Under the pieces are notes generated by a model, which worked only from the letters and a program-made list of their open reading frames with translations, ran no database searches and was not told the origin of the DNA. From Pantoea vagans (GTDB lineage Bacteria > Pseudomonadota > Gammaproteobacteria > Enterobacterales > Enterobacteriaceae), in the NCBI RefSeq assembly GCF_004792415.1, contig NZ_CP038853.1, positions 1,116,001-1,180,000 of the forward strand: 64,000 bases of DNA, given 5' to 3'. Shown here one piece after another: positions 50,790-59,153 of this stretch (position 1 is its first letter; the number at the start of each line of letters is the position of its first letter). Made by a program: the position numbers and the translations under genes.

Positions 50790-51665
50790 ATGGCGCATAA
50801 CGTAAAAAATATTCTGGCGTTACAGGCTGAACTGGGGGAATGCCCGCTCTGGTCATCAGAAGAACAGGTGCTCTATTGCGTCGATATTCTGGCGCCGGCC
50901 ATTCACCGTTTTGATCCGGTCAGCGGTGAATTGCAGACCTTCCCGCAGGCGGAAGAGGTAGGGTGCATCGGTCTGCGTGAGCAGGGCGGGCTGATAGCCG
51001 CATTGCGCAATGGTGTCTGGCTGCTGGATGCGCAGGGTAAACCAGAGAAAAAGATCGCAGAAAATCCCGGTGTGGCCGCGCAAAGTCGCTTTAATGATGG
51101 CCGTGTGGATCCCTGGGGTAACTTCTGGTGCGGCAGCCTGTGGGAACCGCAGGATAAAAATGGTGGTCTGTTATGCCGCGTGACGCCTGACCTGAAGATG
51201 GAAGTGAAGGCGCAGGACATTAAAATTTCCAACGGGCTGGCATTCTCTCCGGACCGGCAATGGATGTATCACAGCGATACGCCGAATGAGGCGCTCTATC
51301 GCTATCCGTTAAGCGAGCAGGGCGAACCGGGTGAGCGCACACTGTTCCGTCGTTTTGACGCGAAAGGGGGTTTACCGGATGGTGCCGCGGTGGATAGCGA
51401 AGGTTTTTACTGGTCAGCACAGTTTGATGGCGGACGCGTGGTACGTATCGATCCGCAGAGCAGCGAAATCGTTGATGAGATCCTGCTGCCGGTGAAGTGG
51501 CCAACCATGGTGGCCTTTGGCGGTGCCGATCTTAAAACGCTGTTTATCACCAGTTCACGGGAAGATCGCACAGAAGAGGAACTGGCACGTTATCCGCAGT
51601 CAGGCGATATCTTTGCCGTGGATGTCGCGGTGGCGGGAATAGCAGAGCCGCGATTCCGCGGCTGA
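50790..51665 (+). CDS. SMP-30/gluconolactonase family sugar lactonase
   Basis: The 291-residue six-bladed beta-propeller has the metal and substrate residues of the family in sequence: Glu in LGECPLW, Asn/Asp in RFNDGRVDPWGNFW, Asn in ISNGLAFSPD and Asp in GLPDGAAVDSEG. Such enzymes hydrolyse gluconolactone, arabinonolactone or related lactones. The exact substrate cannot be read from sequence. I use ATG 50790 with GGGAGAG upstream; an in-frame ATG lies at 50766. It converges on yhjX. Confidence 0.87.
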   Translation: MAHNVKNILALQAELGECPLWSSEEQVLYCVDILAPAIHRFDPVSGELQTFPQAEEVGCIGLREQGGLIAALRNGVWLLDAQGKPEKKIAENPGVAAQSRFNDGRVDPWGNFWCGSLWEPQDKNGGLLCRVTPDLKMEVKAQDIKISNGLAFSPDRQWMYHSDTPNEALYRYPLSEQGEPGERTLFRRFDAKGGLPDGAAVDSEGFYWSAQFDGGRVVRIDPQSSEIVDEILLPVKWPTMVAFGGADLKTLFITSSREDRTEEELARYPQSGDIFAVDVAVAGIAEPRFRG

Positions 51666-51671
51666 ATGTTA

Positions 51672-51695
51672 ACGGGCCGCGCATTGGCGGCCCGT
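51672..51695. terminator. Hairpin between the SMP-30 gene and yhjX
   Basis: ACGGGCCGC (51672-51680) pairs with GCGGCCCGT (51687-51695) in the 47-base convergent gap. T-tracts are poor on both sides. Confidence 0.55.
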
Positions 51696-51712
51696 GGTCG
51701 TTGCTTGCGAAG

Positions 51713-52939
51713 TTAGTGGCGCTGCAACACCGGCTCTGCTGTGACGGAACTCTGCGGCAGTCGGATGGTGAGCGACAGGAACAGAGAGATGACCAGCAAC
51801 GTCATAATCAGGCTGAAGGTGACGGTGAAACCACCAAACAGTGAAGCGACCAGCGAACCCAGCACACTGCCGATACCAAAGCCCAGGTAGAGCAGGCCAT
51901 AGTTTTTTGTCAGGTTGTTGAGGCCGAAAAAGTCACTGACCAGTGATGGGAACACCGTGATGGTCCCGCCAAAGCTAAAGGCCACACAGGCGAGTGACAG
52001 GAAGAAGGTGACCTCATTCATTCGGGTAAACAGCAGCACACTCATACCGATCAGCGACACAACCTGCGCCAGCGAAATGACCCGGATACGCAGCATTTTG
52101 TCGGAGAGCACACCCAGCACCAGACGACCACTCAGGTTAGCTATCGCAATCACCGTTACCGCGCTGGCAGCAGTTTGCGTGGAGAGATGCACCAGACCTT
52201 CGCCGATATCTTTGGCAACCCCTATCACATAGAGGCCACTCATACAGGCGGTCAGGAACATCAGCGCCAGCATCCAGTACTGCGGCAGACGCACTGACTG
52301 CGCCAGCGTGTAATCCCGCGCAAGTTGCTGACCTTGGGCGGTGGTCCCGGTCTGCTGCAGTGGCGCTTCACGCATCAGCAGCGCACCGAGAATAATCATC
52401 GACATGGCCAGCACGCCCCAGATCATAAAGGTCTGCTCCAGACCGACCGTTGCCAGCAGTGCTCCGCAGATAAACTTGAATCCCAGACTGCCAAGGCCGT
52501 AAGCGCCAATTGCACAGGCCGAGATCATCCCCTTACGCTCAGGGAACCATTTCACGCAGTTTGACAGCGTCATCAGGTAACCGGCACCATCGGCCAGACC
52601 GACCAGCAGTCCGGCACTGAAGTAGAGCATCATCAGGTTATTTGCGTGCGCGGTGAGCCAGAAGCCCAAAGCCATCAGTACACCCGCACCAATAGTGACG
52701 CGGCGTACGCCAAAACGTTCCTGTAATTTTCCGGCCAGTGAAGAGGCGATAGCCAGCCCTAAACTCAGCAGGCCAAAGGAAAATGCGACCTGACTGATCG
52801 GTGCATCCAGCTTTTGTGACAGCTGGCCGTTGAATAAACTCCATGTATAAACTGACCCCAGCGCAAACTGAGTGATTACCGTTCCGAACAATGTAAGCCA
52901 GCGGGAACGCTGGTAAGACGCCTGTTGAGTCTGGTTCAT
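51713..52939 (-). CDS. yhjX: Pyruvate-inducible MFS transporter YhjX
   Basis: The 408-residue MFS protein (oxalate/formate antiporter branch) has 12 predicted helices. It is close to E. coli YhjX over its whole length, including LTLFGTVITQFALGSVYTWSLFNG, LVGLADGAGYLMTLSNCVKWFPERKG and FGGTITVFPSLVSDFFGLNNL. In E. coli, yhjX is the principal target of the pyruvate system PyrSR (YpdAB), encoded here 9 kb away. GGGAGAG precedes the ATG and a PyrR-type repeat pair lies 100 bases upstream. Confidence 0.93.
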   Translation of the reverse strand: MNQTQQASYQRSRWLTLFGTVITQFALGSVYTWSLFNGQLSQKLDAPISQVAFSFGLLSLGLAIASSLAGKLQERFGVRRVTIGAGVLMALGFWLTAHANNLMMLYFSAGLLVGLADGAGYLMTLSNCVKWFPERKGMISACAIGAYGLGSLGFKFICGALLATVGLEQTFMIWGVLAMSMIILGALLMREAPLQQTGTTAQGQQLARDYTLAQSVRLPQYWMLALMFLTACMSGLYVIGVAKDIGEGLVHLSTQTAASAVTVIAIANLSGRLVLGVLSDKMLRIRVISLAQVVSLIGMSVLLFTRMNEVTFFLSLACVAFSFGGTITVFPSLVSDFFGLNNLTKNYGLLYLGFGIGSVLGSLVASLFGGFTVTFSLIMTLLVISLFLSLTIRLPQSSVTAEPVLQRH

Positions 52940-53038
52940 AATTTATCTCTCCCGTCCGGGAATCTGGAAACTGCGGTCAGAATAAAGCAGTGATTCGCGC
53001 GCGTGAGCAACAAAGGTATGAACGGAACATATCAGGGA

Positions 53039-53069
53039 ATGAAATGCCATTCAGGCGGTATGAATGACA
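53039..53069 (-). promoter_or_regulatory. PyrR (YpdB) operator upstream of yhjX
   Basis: Read towards yhjX the sequence is TGTCATTCAT, 11 bases, then GGCATTTCAT. The E. coli YpdB site at yhjX is described as two GGCATTTCAT direct repeats with an 11-base spacer. Here the gene-proximal repeat is exact and the distal one keeps six of ten positions at the exact spacing. It lies about 100 bases before the start codon. Confidence 0.75.
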
Positions 53070-53234
53070 CAACGCAGCTCTGCGGCGATAATGCAGCATT
53101 GCGTTAAAAGTAACCAAAGCGGCAGCTTAATCAATAAGCGTAACTACCCGTAATAGAATGTTTCAGCGAGCCGGTTATGTGAGCAACCTTCCGGATCTTT
53201 TGCCAGACTGAGAGTTCACTTATCAGGAGGAAAT

Positions 53235-53468
53235 ATGAAAGACCGGACATATGAATCCACCACCAGTGAGGACGAAGTTTGCTGCATCATCGGTCAGGCG
53301 GTGATTGAACTCAGTACAGAACAACAGCCTGTGACCAAATCGACGCTGGCATTGAAACTGCTGTCGATGGCCGACCGTGATAGTGACGATGAGCGTGTTC
53401 TGCTTTACTGGATTGCGCGCAAAGCGATCAATCAACCACAGAAACTTCTTCAGCAGCAGTGGGCATAA
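53235..53468 (+). CDS. YmgB/AriR-family small connector protein
   Basis: The 77-residue all-helical protein has the family pattern: a short N-terminus, helix EDEVCCIIGQAVIEL, a loop with the conserved VTKSTLALKLL and a final helix DDERVLLYWIARKAI. E. coli members (YmgB/AriR, YcgZ, YmgA) affect biofilm, acid resistance and the Rcs pathway. AGGAGG stands seven bases before the ATG. Standing alone here, its partners are not evident. Confidence 0.82.
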   Translation: MKDRTYESTTSEDEVCCIIGQAVIELSTEQQPVTKSTLALKLLSMADRDSDDERVLLYWIARKAINQPQKLLQQQWA

Positions 53469-53504
53469 CGCCCATCCGGACGCGGGCCTGAGCCCACCTC
53501 CGCG

Positions 53505-54404
53505 TCAGATGATCACCCGGCGACGGCTTGCCGGCCAGCGGGCAAACATGACGATATTGCCCAGTAGAATCATGACAAGGCCAGGGATGGCGCTGACATG
53601 CCATTCATACCCTTCGTAACGGGTCGAAAGTGCCAGCGCAACCAGTGGAAACAGAACGGTTGTATAGGCAGCCCGACTGGCTCCGATACGTCCCACCAGC
53701 GTAAAGTAGGCCCCGAAACCCATCACCGATCCCACGATAGCCAGATAGGTTAATGCGCCAATCCACTGGACATTCCATATTGGCTGTAGTGAAACACCCT
53801 GAAGCAGTGAGACCAGTGCCATCATCAGCGCGCCATACAACATGCCGTAACTGTTGGTTGTCAGCACGTCGCGTTGCAGACGCTGATGCCGCTGACTGAT
53901 CATATTGCCGAATGAAAATCCCAGCGTGCCCAGCGCACTCAAACCAATTCCCCACATCAGCCCGGCAGAGGCCTGCGTACTGCGCAAATCGTGCCAGAAC
54001 AGCGTAACAATGCCGGCCATGCCCAGCACGATTGCCGGAATCAGACGTGCGGAAGGGCGCTGACGGAAAAAGATCCAGCTGTTTATCGCATTGTACATTA
54101 CCGCCATAGAGAAAATGACCGACTCCAGTCCGCTGCTGATATAGCCTGAAGCGTAATAGAAACAGACAAAGTTAAAACCAAAGACGCAGCAGCCCTGCAG
54201 CACGCAGAAAAGATGATCGCGCAGCGTCAGCCTGTGTAGTCGTTTTATCAGCTTAAGCAGCAATAACATGACCAGTGAAGCCAGTAAAAATCGCCAGAAC
54301 ACGGCAACCGTCACGGCCCCCATGCCAGCAGTCTGTTGTGCATAGATCGCAATCCAGGTTGTGCCCCAGATGAGTACGACAGAGAGATACAAAAACAGGT
54401 TCAT
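53505..54404 (-). CDS. EamA/DMT-family exporter (RhaT/YdcZ-like)
   Basis: The 299-residue transporter has ten predicted helices in two EamA repeats (about residues 3-135 and 145-285). The repeat starts VLIWGTTWIAI and the second repeat has GALTYLAIVGSVMGFGAYFTLVGRIGASRAAYTTVLFPLVAL. Such proteins export amino acids or metabolites. I use ATG 54404 with GGAGAA upstream; the frame opens to 54539 but that part is not membrane-like. It diverges from an AraC regulator that may control it. Confidence 0.87.
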   Translation of the reverse strand: MNLFLYLSVVLIWGTTWIAIYAQQTAGMGAVTVAVFWRFLLASLVMLLLLKLIKRLHRLTLRDHLFCVLQGCCVFGFNFVCFYYASGYISSGLESVIFSMAVMYNAINSWIFFRQRPSARLIPAIVLGMAGIVTLFWHDLRSTQASAGLMWGIGLSALGTLGFSFGNMISQRHQRLQRDVLTTNSYGMLYGALMMALVSLLQGVSLQPIWNVQWIGALTYLAIVGSVMGFGAYFTLVGRIGASRAAYTTVLFPLVALALSTRYEGYEWHVSAIPGLVMILLGNIVMFARWPASRRRVII

Positions 54405-54581
54405 TGCCAGGTTCTCCACCATAAAACGTCGAGTCTGCAATGGTAACGCGCACGGGTCTTGCAGCGGATTGCGCCGGGTTTGTAAAATCTTGCGCATTTT
54501 TATCCTCTGTCCCGATGTGACCTGTTTTCTGTCCCCCACAATCCGTAAACTGGCCTTCTGTTAATCTGAACTGATACCCCG

Positions 54582-55460
54582 ATGCGTACCTATCAGACCT
54601 TTGAAATGCTGCAACGCCACAAAGCACAACTGCGCGATCAGGTACAACTCAATAATGGCATTCAGCTGGCCGCCTGGTTTAATAGTGGCGATCGCGTTAC
54701 CAATCTGAGCGATCATCACACGCTGAGCCTTTATGTGGCGGGCGGCTACGATACCTGGCATAAAACAGCGCACGGCTGGCGTAACGGTGGTGCGCCGGAT
54801 CGCTTCTGTCTGATGCCCGCAGGCACGGAATCAACCTGGGATTTGCGTGCCGACCTCGCTTTTGTTCATCTCTATTGCAGCGAGAATCAACTGCGGCACC
54901 TGGCCGAACAGGTCTGGGACCGCAGCCCGGCACAGTTAAATCTGCATGAGAAAGTCTTTTCCGCTGATGACCGCATTACCCAGCTTTATCGGCACTTTCT
55001 GCTGAGCAGCGACTGGCAACAGCCCGCCAGTCAGCTGACATTAAGCAGCGCATCAACCCTGCTTCTGACCCATCTGTTGCAGCACTACAGTGAGGTTAAA
55101 TGGCAACTGCCACAGGTGCGGGGCGGACTGGCTCCCGTGGTGTTACGGCGTGTTCTGGAATTTATTGAAACCCATCTCGACCTGCCATTAACCCTTTCAG
55201 TGCTGGCGCAGGAAGCGGCATTGAGTGAGTTTCACTTTGCCCGTATGTTCCGTCATACCACTGGCGAAGCGCCGCACCAGTTCGTGATGCGTTGTCGTAT
55301 GGATCGTGCGCGAACATTGCTTGATCGGCACGACCTGACGCTGACTGAGATAGCGCTTCAGTGTGGTTTCCACTCTTCAGCGCATTTCAGCCACCGTTTC
55401 CGTCAGGTTTATGGCATGACGCCTTCGGCATGCCGACAGGGGAGTCACGGAAAGTCTTAG
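54582..55460 (+). CDS. AraC-family transcriptional regulator
   Basis: The 292-residue regulator has an N-terminal cupin-like sensing domain (about residues 20-150) and two C-terminal HTH motifs (LTLSVLAQEAALSEFHFARMFRHTTGEAPHQFV and LTEIALQCGFHSSAHFSHRFRQVYGMTPSACR). It is divergent from the EamA exporter, a typical regulator-transporter pair, though the ligand is not known. Confidence 0.88.
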   Translation: MRTYQTFEMLQRHKAQLRDQVQLNNGIQLAAWFNSGDRVTNLSDHHTLSLYVAGGYDTWHKTAHGWRNGGAPDRFCLMPAGTESTWDLRADLAFVHLYCSENQLRHLAEQVWDRSPAQLNLHEKVFSADDRITQLYRHFLLSSDWQQPASQLTLSSASTLLLTHLLQHYSEVKWQLPQVRGGLAPVVLRRVLEFIETHLDLPLTLSVLAQEAALSEFHFARMFRHTTGEAPHQFVMRCRMDRARTLLDRHDLTLTEIALQCGFHSSAHFSHRFRQVYGMTPSACRQGSHGKS

Positions 55461-56787
55461 CGGCAAATGAAGCGAAATACAGTGCACATCCACGCTATTA
55501 GTCATTAACATTACTTATGAAATTATCTAACTTTTTGAGGAGATGTTTCTTTTTCAATTTCTGTCTTAAACGAGCAATAACTTTCTCAGCCGCACTTTTT
55601 AGCAATCGGGTATTTCCAATCCTGACTCTGAAACTGATCGCTTCTTGAAACATCTCTTAGTGCATGATGACAAACATATTTACGCCGATTGCATGAGAAA
55701 ATTCTTATATATCAGTAAGGTGCTGGGGTATCTGCAGTTCATTTATTATTTACATATAGTTACATTTTATAATTTTATTTATTCAGTCTGCTTTTTTTAA
55801 ACTCGCAATATGAGTGTTTTGCTCAAACGCCCGTTACGGCTTTGCACTCTCGCAATACGTCACATCGCCAGTAAATGGAATGTACTCGCTAGTGACACAG
55901 CTCCTGCTTTTTACTGAATGTTTAAAGATGGGAATGTTCTTGCACTAAAAATACAAGGATGGTTATGTTCAGTGCTTATCAGTCCGAAATCCTCAAAACC
56001 CGCGTTATTAGCCAGTTCAGCATTCACTCCTGTCACCCACACAAGAACGTCGGGCTGCCCCTTAAAATAGTCCTGGCCGCACACGACACCCACTGCTGGG
56101 TACAGTGTCCGCTTTCCGGATGCAAAAAGACTAACGACAAGAATAATTTTGACAGCGCACCCGCTGATCTTGCCCCGGCTATAAGCCTGTCATTAGCGAA
56201 TAATCTGGCGGGCGATGGTGCCGAAGAGGGCACTGACTTCACTTCTCACGCTATAAAAGATTTCGAACCAGAGGAGGTCATGCCTCAGCTCCCCCGGTGT
56301 GAAGCAATATTCTCAATGCGAAGCCTGCTTCATGACCTCAAAGCCAGACTGCTCAACAACATCACCTTTCTTAAAGAGCGGGGAAAATCACCTGGACCTG
56401 CACAGACGGCGACATCATTCATTCCTGTTGCGGGAACGAACAGGCCACGACGTAAGCCGCAGGTGGATCGTCTTCTCTGTCCACGTTGTTGTTTTTGCTG
56501 AACCTACGCCCGCTCGGGCGGTAAGCAAATAAAATCACAAACTACCCGCCCGACCGTATGCGCTTTGGTCCCTTTCTCAGGTAACAGCGATGGGCGGTAG
56601 CGTGTGCCACGTCGACTGCCGGTGCACGCAACGTTGACAGCCTGCTGAAACAATAAGTTTTGCCAGTGTTGAGTCTGTAACTGCTGGTCCACATGGATAA
56701 CACACATAAATCTCAGTCCTTATACCTTAACTGGCCTGAGCAAAAGGATGTCGGGCTGGAATTTGACCGTACACAAGGAGTGCACGC
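55461..56787. other. 1.3 kb gene-poor stretch before vgrG
   Basis: The first 500 bases (55461-55960) are very AT-rich and hold no plausible gene. The rest (55960-56787) returns to moderate GC and has several short overlapping frames on both strands that I do not recognise. There is no hcp gene, no IS inverted repeats or transposase and no tRNA. The stretch marks the border between the metabolic genes and the T6SS module and may contain decayed genes. Confidence 0.6.
55911..56186 (-). pseudogene. Unrecognised protein-like frame without a clear start
   Basis: On the minus strand a frame open from about 56186 to the TAA at 55911 encodes KIILVVSLFASGKRT, then CGQDYFKGQPDVLVWVTG and VNAELANNAGFEDFGLISTE. 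It has protein-like composition and a hydrophobic start, but only an internal GTG (56093) is available. No ribosome-binding site is evident. It may be the remnant of an exported protein. A competing plus-strand frame at 55959-56501 covers the same DNA, so coding status is uncertain. Confidence 0.25.
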
Positions 56788-59139
56788 ATGAGCAGTAATC
56801 CCCCAATCTGGTTCAGCCACAATCATCACAGGCTTGCGGTAAAAGGCTGCGAAGCAGACCTCGATGTGCTGGCGTTTGAAGGCGATGAAGCCTTGAGCCG
56901 GCCATTCAGCTACCGTATTGAGTTCACCAGCAGTGACCATGCTATCAGCAGAGAGATGATGCTGATGAAAGCGGCTTCCCTGACGCTGCAGGCTCCGGTT
57001 GACCAGGGGTTTGGCATTAAAATGCAGCGGGTCGTGCGTACCCTGCAGGGGGTGGTAAGTGGATTCGAACGCCTCAGAACCTCCAAGGATGAAACGCTTT
57101 ATGCCCTGACGCTCCAGCCACGTCTGGCGCTGCTAAATCGCTCGCACCAGAACGCCATTTACCAGGACATGTCCGTCCCGCAAATCGTGGAAAAAATTCT
57201 GCGCGAGCGCCACAACATGCGCGGTCAGGATTTTCTGTTCTCACTCTCAAAAGAGTACCCGCGCCGTGAGCAGGTGATGCAGTACGGCGAGGACGACCTG
57301 CACTTTATAACCCGCCTGCTGGGTGAGGTTGGCATCTGGTTCCGTTTTACCACCGACACGCGCCTTAACATTGATGTAGCAGAGTTCTGTGACAGCCAAC
57401 TGAGTTACGAGAAAGGCCTGACGCTGCCATCCGTTCCGCCATCAGGTCAGCATTCAGAGGGCGTGGACTCGGTCTGGGGTATGGAAAGCCATTATAGCGT
57501 GGTTCAGAAGCAGGTCAGCACCCGTGATTACAACTATCGTCAGGCCACGGAAGACATGAACACCCTGGTGGATGCAACCCGCGGGGATGCCACCACCTAT
57601 GGCGATGCCTATCACTATGCCGACAACTACCTGACGCCGGGCAGCATCTATGAACGCAACCCGGTGCCGGAGTCCGGTGCGTTTTATGCCCGCATTCGTC
57701 ACGAACGCTACCTGAATGGCCAGACGCAGATCCGTGCCATCACCAGCTGCCCGACACTTTCTCCGGGTCAGGTATTAAAAGTGACCGGCGGGTACGAAGT
57801 GGCAGACGTGTTTGCGCATGGCGTGGTCGTCACCGCGATGCACAGCCATGCGCGGCGTGATGAAGATTTTGGCGTCAGGTTTGACGGGATCCCGGACAGC
57901 ATGGATTTTGGTTTCCGTCCTGAGCCTGGTTCACGCCCGGTAATGGCCGGCACCTTACCCGCCCGCGTCACCAGTACCACCGAAAATGACACCTACGGAC
58001 ATATCGATAAAGACGGGCGCTATCGCGTCAACATGCTGTTCGACCGTGATAACTGGGAGACCGGATTCGAGAGCCTGTGGGTACGGCAATCCCGCCCGTA
58101 TGCTGGCGATACCTACGGTCTGCATCTGCCGCTGCTGGCGGGCACCGAAGTGGCGATTGGCTTTGAGGACGGTAACCCGGACAGACCGTACATCTCCGGC
58201 GTGCTGCACGACTCGGCACATGGCGACCATGTCACTATCCGCAATTACAAACGTAACGTCCTGCGCACCCCGGCGAACAACAAAATCCGTCTCGACGATG
58301 AGCGCGGGAAAGAACATATCAAGGTCAGTACGGAGTTCGGTGGCAAGAGTCAGCTCAATCTCGGTCATCTCGTGGATGCTGAGAAGCAGAAGCGCGGCGA
58401 GGGGTTTGAACTCAGAACCGACAGCTGGGGTGCGATACGGGCGCAGAAAGGGCTGTTCATCAGCGCTGATGGTCAGACGAAAGCGCAGGGCCAGGTGCTG
58501 GAGATGCAGCCGGCGATGAGCAATCTGGGTGACGCCCGTGAGCAGATGACATCCATCTCCGATGACGCGCAGAAGGCGACCGCGAACCCGGCCGATCTCC
58601 AGGCGCAAATTAAACTGCTGGAACAGCAGCTGACAGACCTCAAAAAATCAGTACTGCTTCTCAGTGCGCCAGAGGGGATGGCGCTGACCAGCGGACAGCA
58701 TCTGCAGGTATCTGCTGGCAAGAACCTGATAGCCACTGCCGGTAAAAATGCCGACGTCAGCGTGGTGAAAAATCTGTTCATCGGGGTGGGTAATGCCCTG
58801 AGCGTGTTTGTGCGCAAGCTGGGGATTAAGCTCATCGCGAACCAGGGGCCTGTGAGGATCCAGGCACAGAATGACCTGATGGAGCTTATCGCTCGTGGAG
58901 AAATCAGCGTCGTCAGTACCGAAGATCGTATCGAGATTATTGCCAGGAAGCAGGTCACGATCAACGGGGGTGGAAGCTATATCACCCTCGATGCCAATGG
59001 CATTGAATCTGCCACACAGGGGGAGTACCGGACTAAAGCCGGGCATTACGGACGAAAAGAAAAGGCTAACAAGCCAGAAGACTTCCCGAATGTGGCTCCT
59101 GAAACCACAGAACCTTCCAGTAAATTCAGCTTTTCCTGA
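56788..59139 (+). CDS. vgrG: T6SS spike protein VgrG (TssI)
   Basis: The 783-residue protein has the gp27-like base (about residues 8-370, with LSRPFSYRIEFTS, YGEDDLHFITRLLGEVGIWFRF), the gp5-like OB fold (about 385-470, YGHIDKDGRYRVNMLFDRD, ESLWVRQSRPYAGDTYGLHLPLLAGTEVAIGFEDGNPDRPYI) and a C-terminal DUF2345 needle (about 600-730, repeated beta motifs with GLFISADGQTK and ITINGGGSY-like end). It forms the trimeric tip of the T6SS tube and probably carries the effector encoded next. AAGGAG precedes the ATG. No core tss genes are visible before the window end. Confidence 0.95.
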   Translation: MSSNPPIWFSHNHHRLAVKGCEADLDVLAFEGDEALSRPFSYRIEFTSSDHAISREMMLMKAASLTLQAPVDQGFGIKMQRVVRTLQGVVSGFERLRTSKDETLYALTLQPRLALLNRSHQNAIYQDMSVPQIVEKILRERHNMRGQDFLFSLSKEYPRREQVMQYGEDDLHFITRLLGEVGIWFRFTTDTRLNIDVAEFCDSQLSYEKGLTLPSVPPSGQHSEGVDSVWGMESHYSVVQKQVSTRDYNYRQATEDMNTLVDATRGDATTYGDAYHYADNYLTPGSIYERNPVPESGAFYARIRHERYLNGQTQIRAITSCPTLSPGQVLKVTGGYEVADVFAHGVVVTAMHSHARRDEDFGVRFDGIPDSMDFGFRPEPGSRPVMAGTLPARVTSTTENDTYGHIDKDGRYRVNMLFDRDNWETGFESLWVRQSRPYAGDTYGLHLPLLAGTEVAIGFEDGNPDRPYISGVLHDSAHGDHVTIRNYKRNVLRTPANNKIRLDDERGKEHIKVSTEFGGKSQLNLGHLVDAEKQKRGEGFELRTDSWGAIRAQKGLFISADGQTKAQGQVLEMQPAMSNLGDAREQMTSISDDAQKATANPADLQAQIKLLEQQLTDLKKSVLLLSAPEGMALTSGQHLQVSAGKNLIATAGKNADVSVVKNLFIGVGNALSVFVRKLGIKLIANQGPVRIQAQNDLMELIARGEISVVSTEDRIEIIARKQVTINGGGSYITLDANGIESATQGEYRTKAGHYGRKEKANKPEDFPNVAPETTEPSSKFSFS

Positions 59140-59153
59140 CAAGGAGTCAGTTT

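Noticed and set aside
55959..56501. A 180-codon plus-strand frame before vgrG
   Set aside because: No family resemblance, odd composition (Pro/Cys-rich end) and a competing minus-strand frame; not enough to call a gene.
56693..56791. A 32-codon frame overlapping the vgrG start by ATGA
   Set aside because: The overlap looks like coupling, but the peptide has no recognisable features and its own start lacks a ribosome-binding site.
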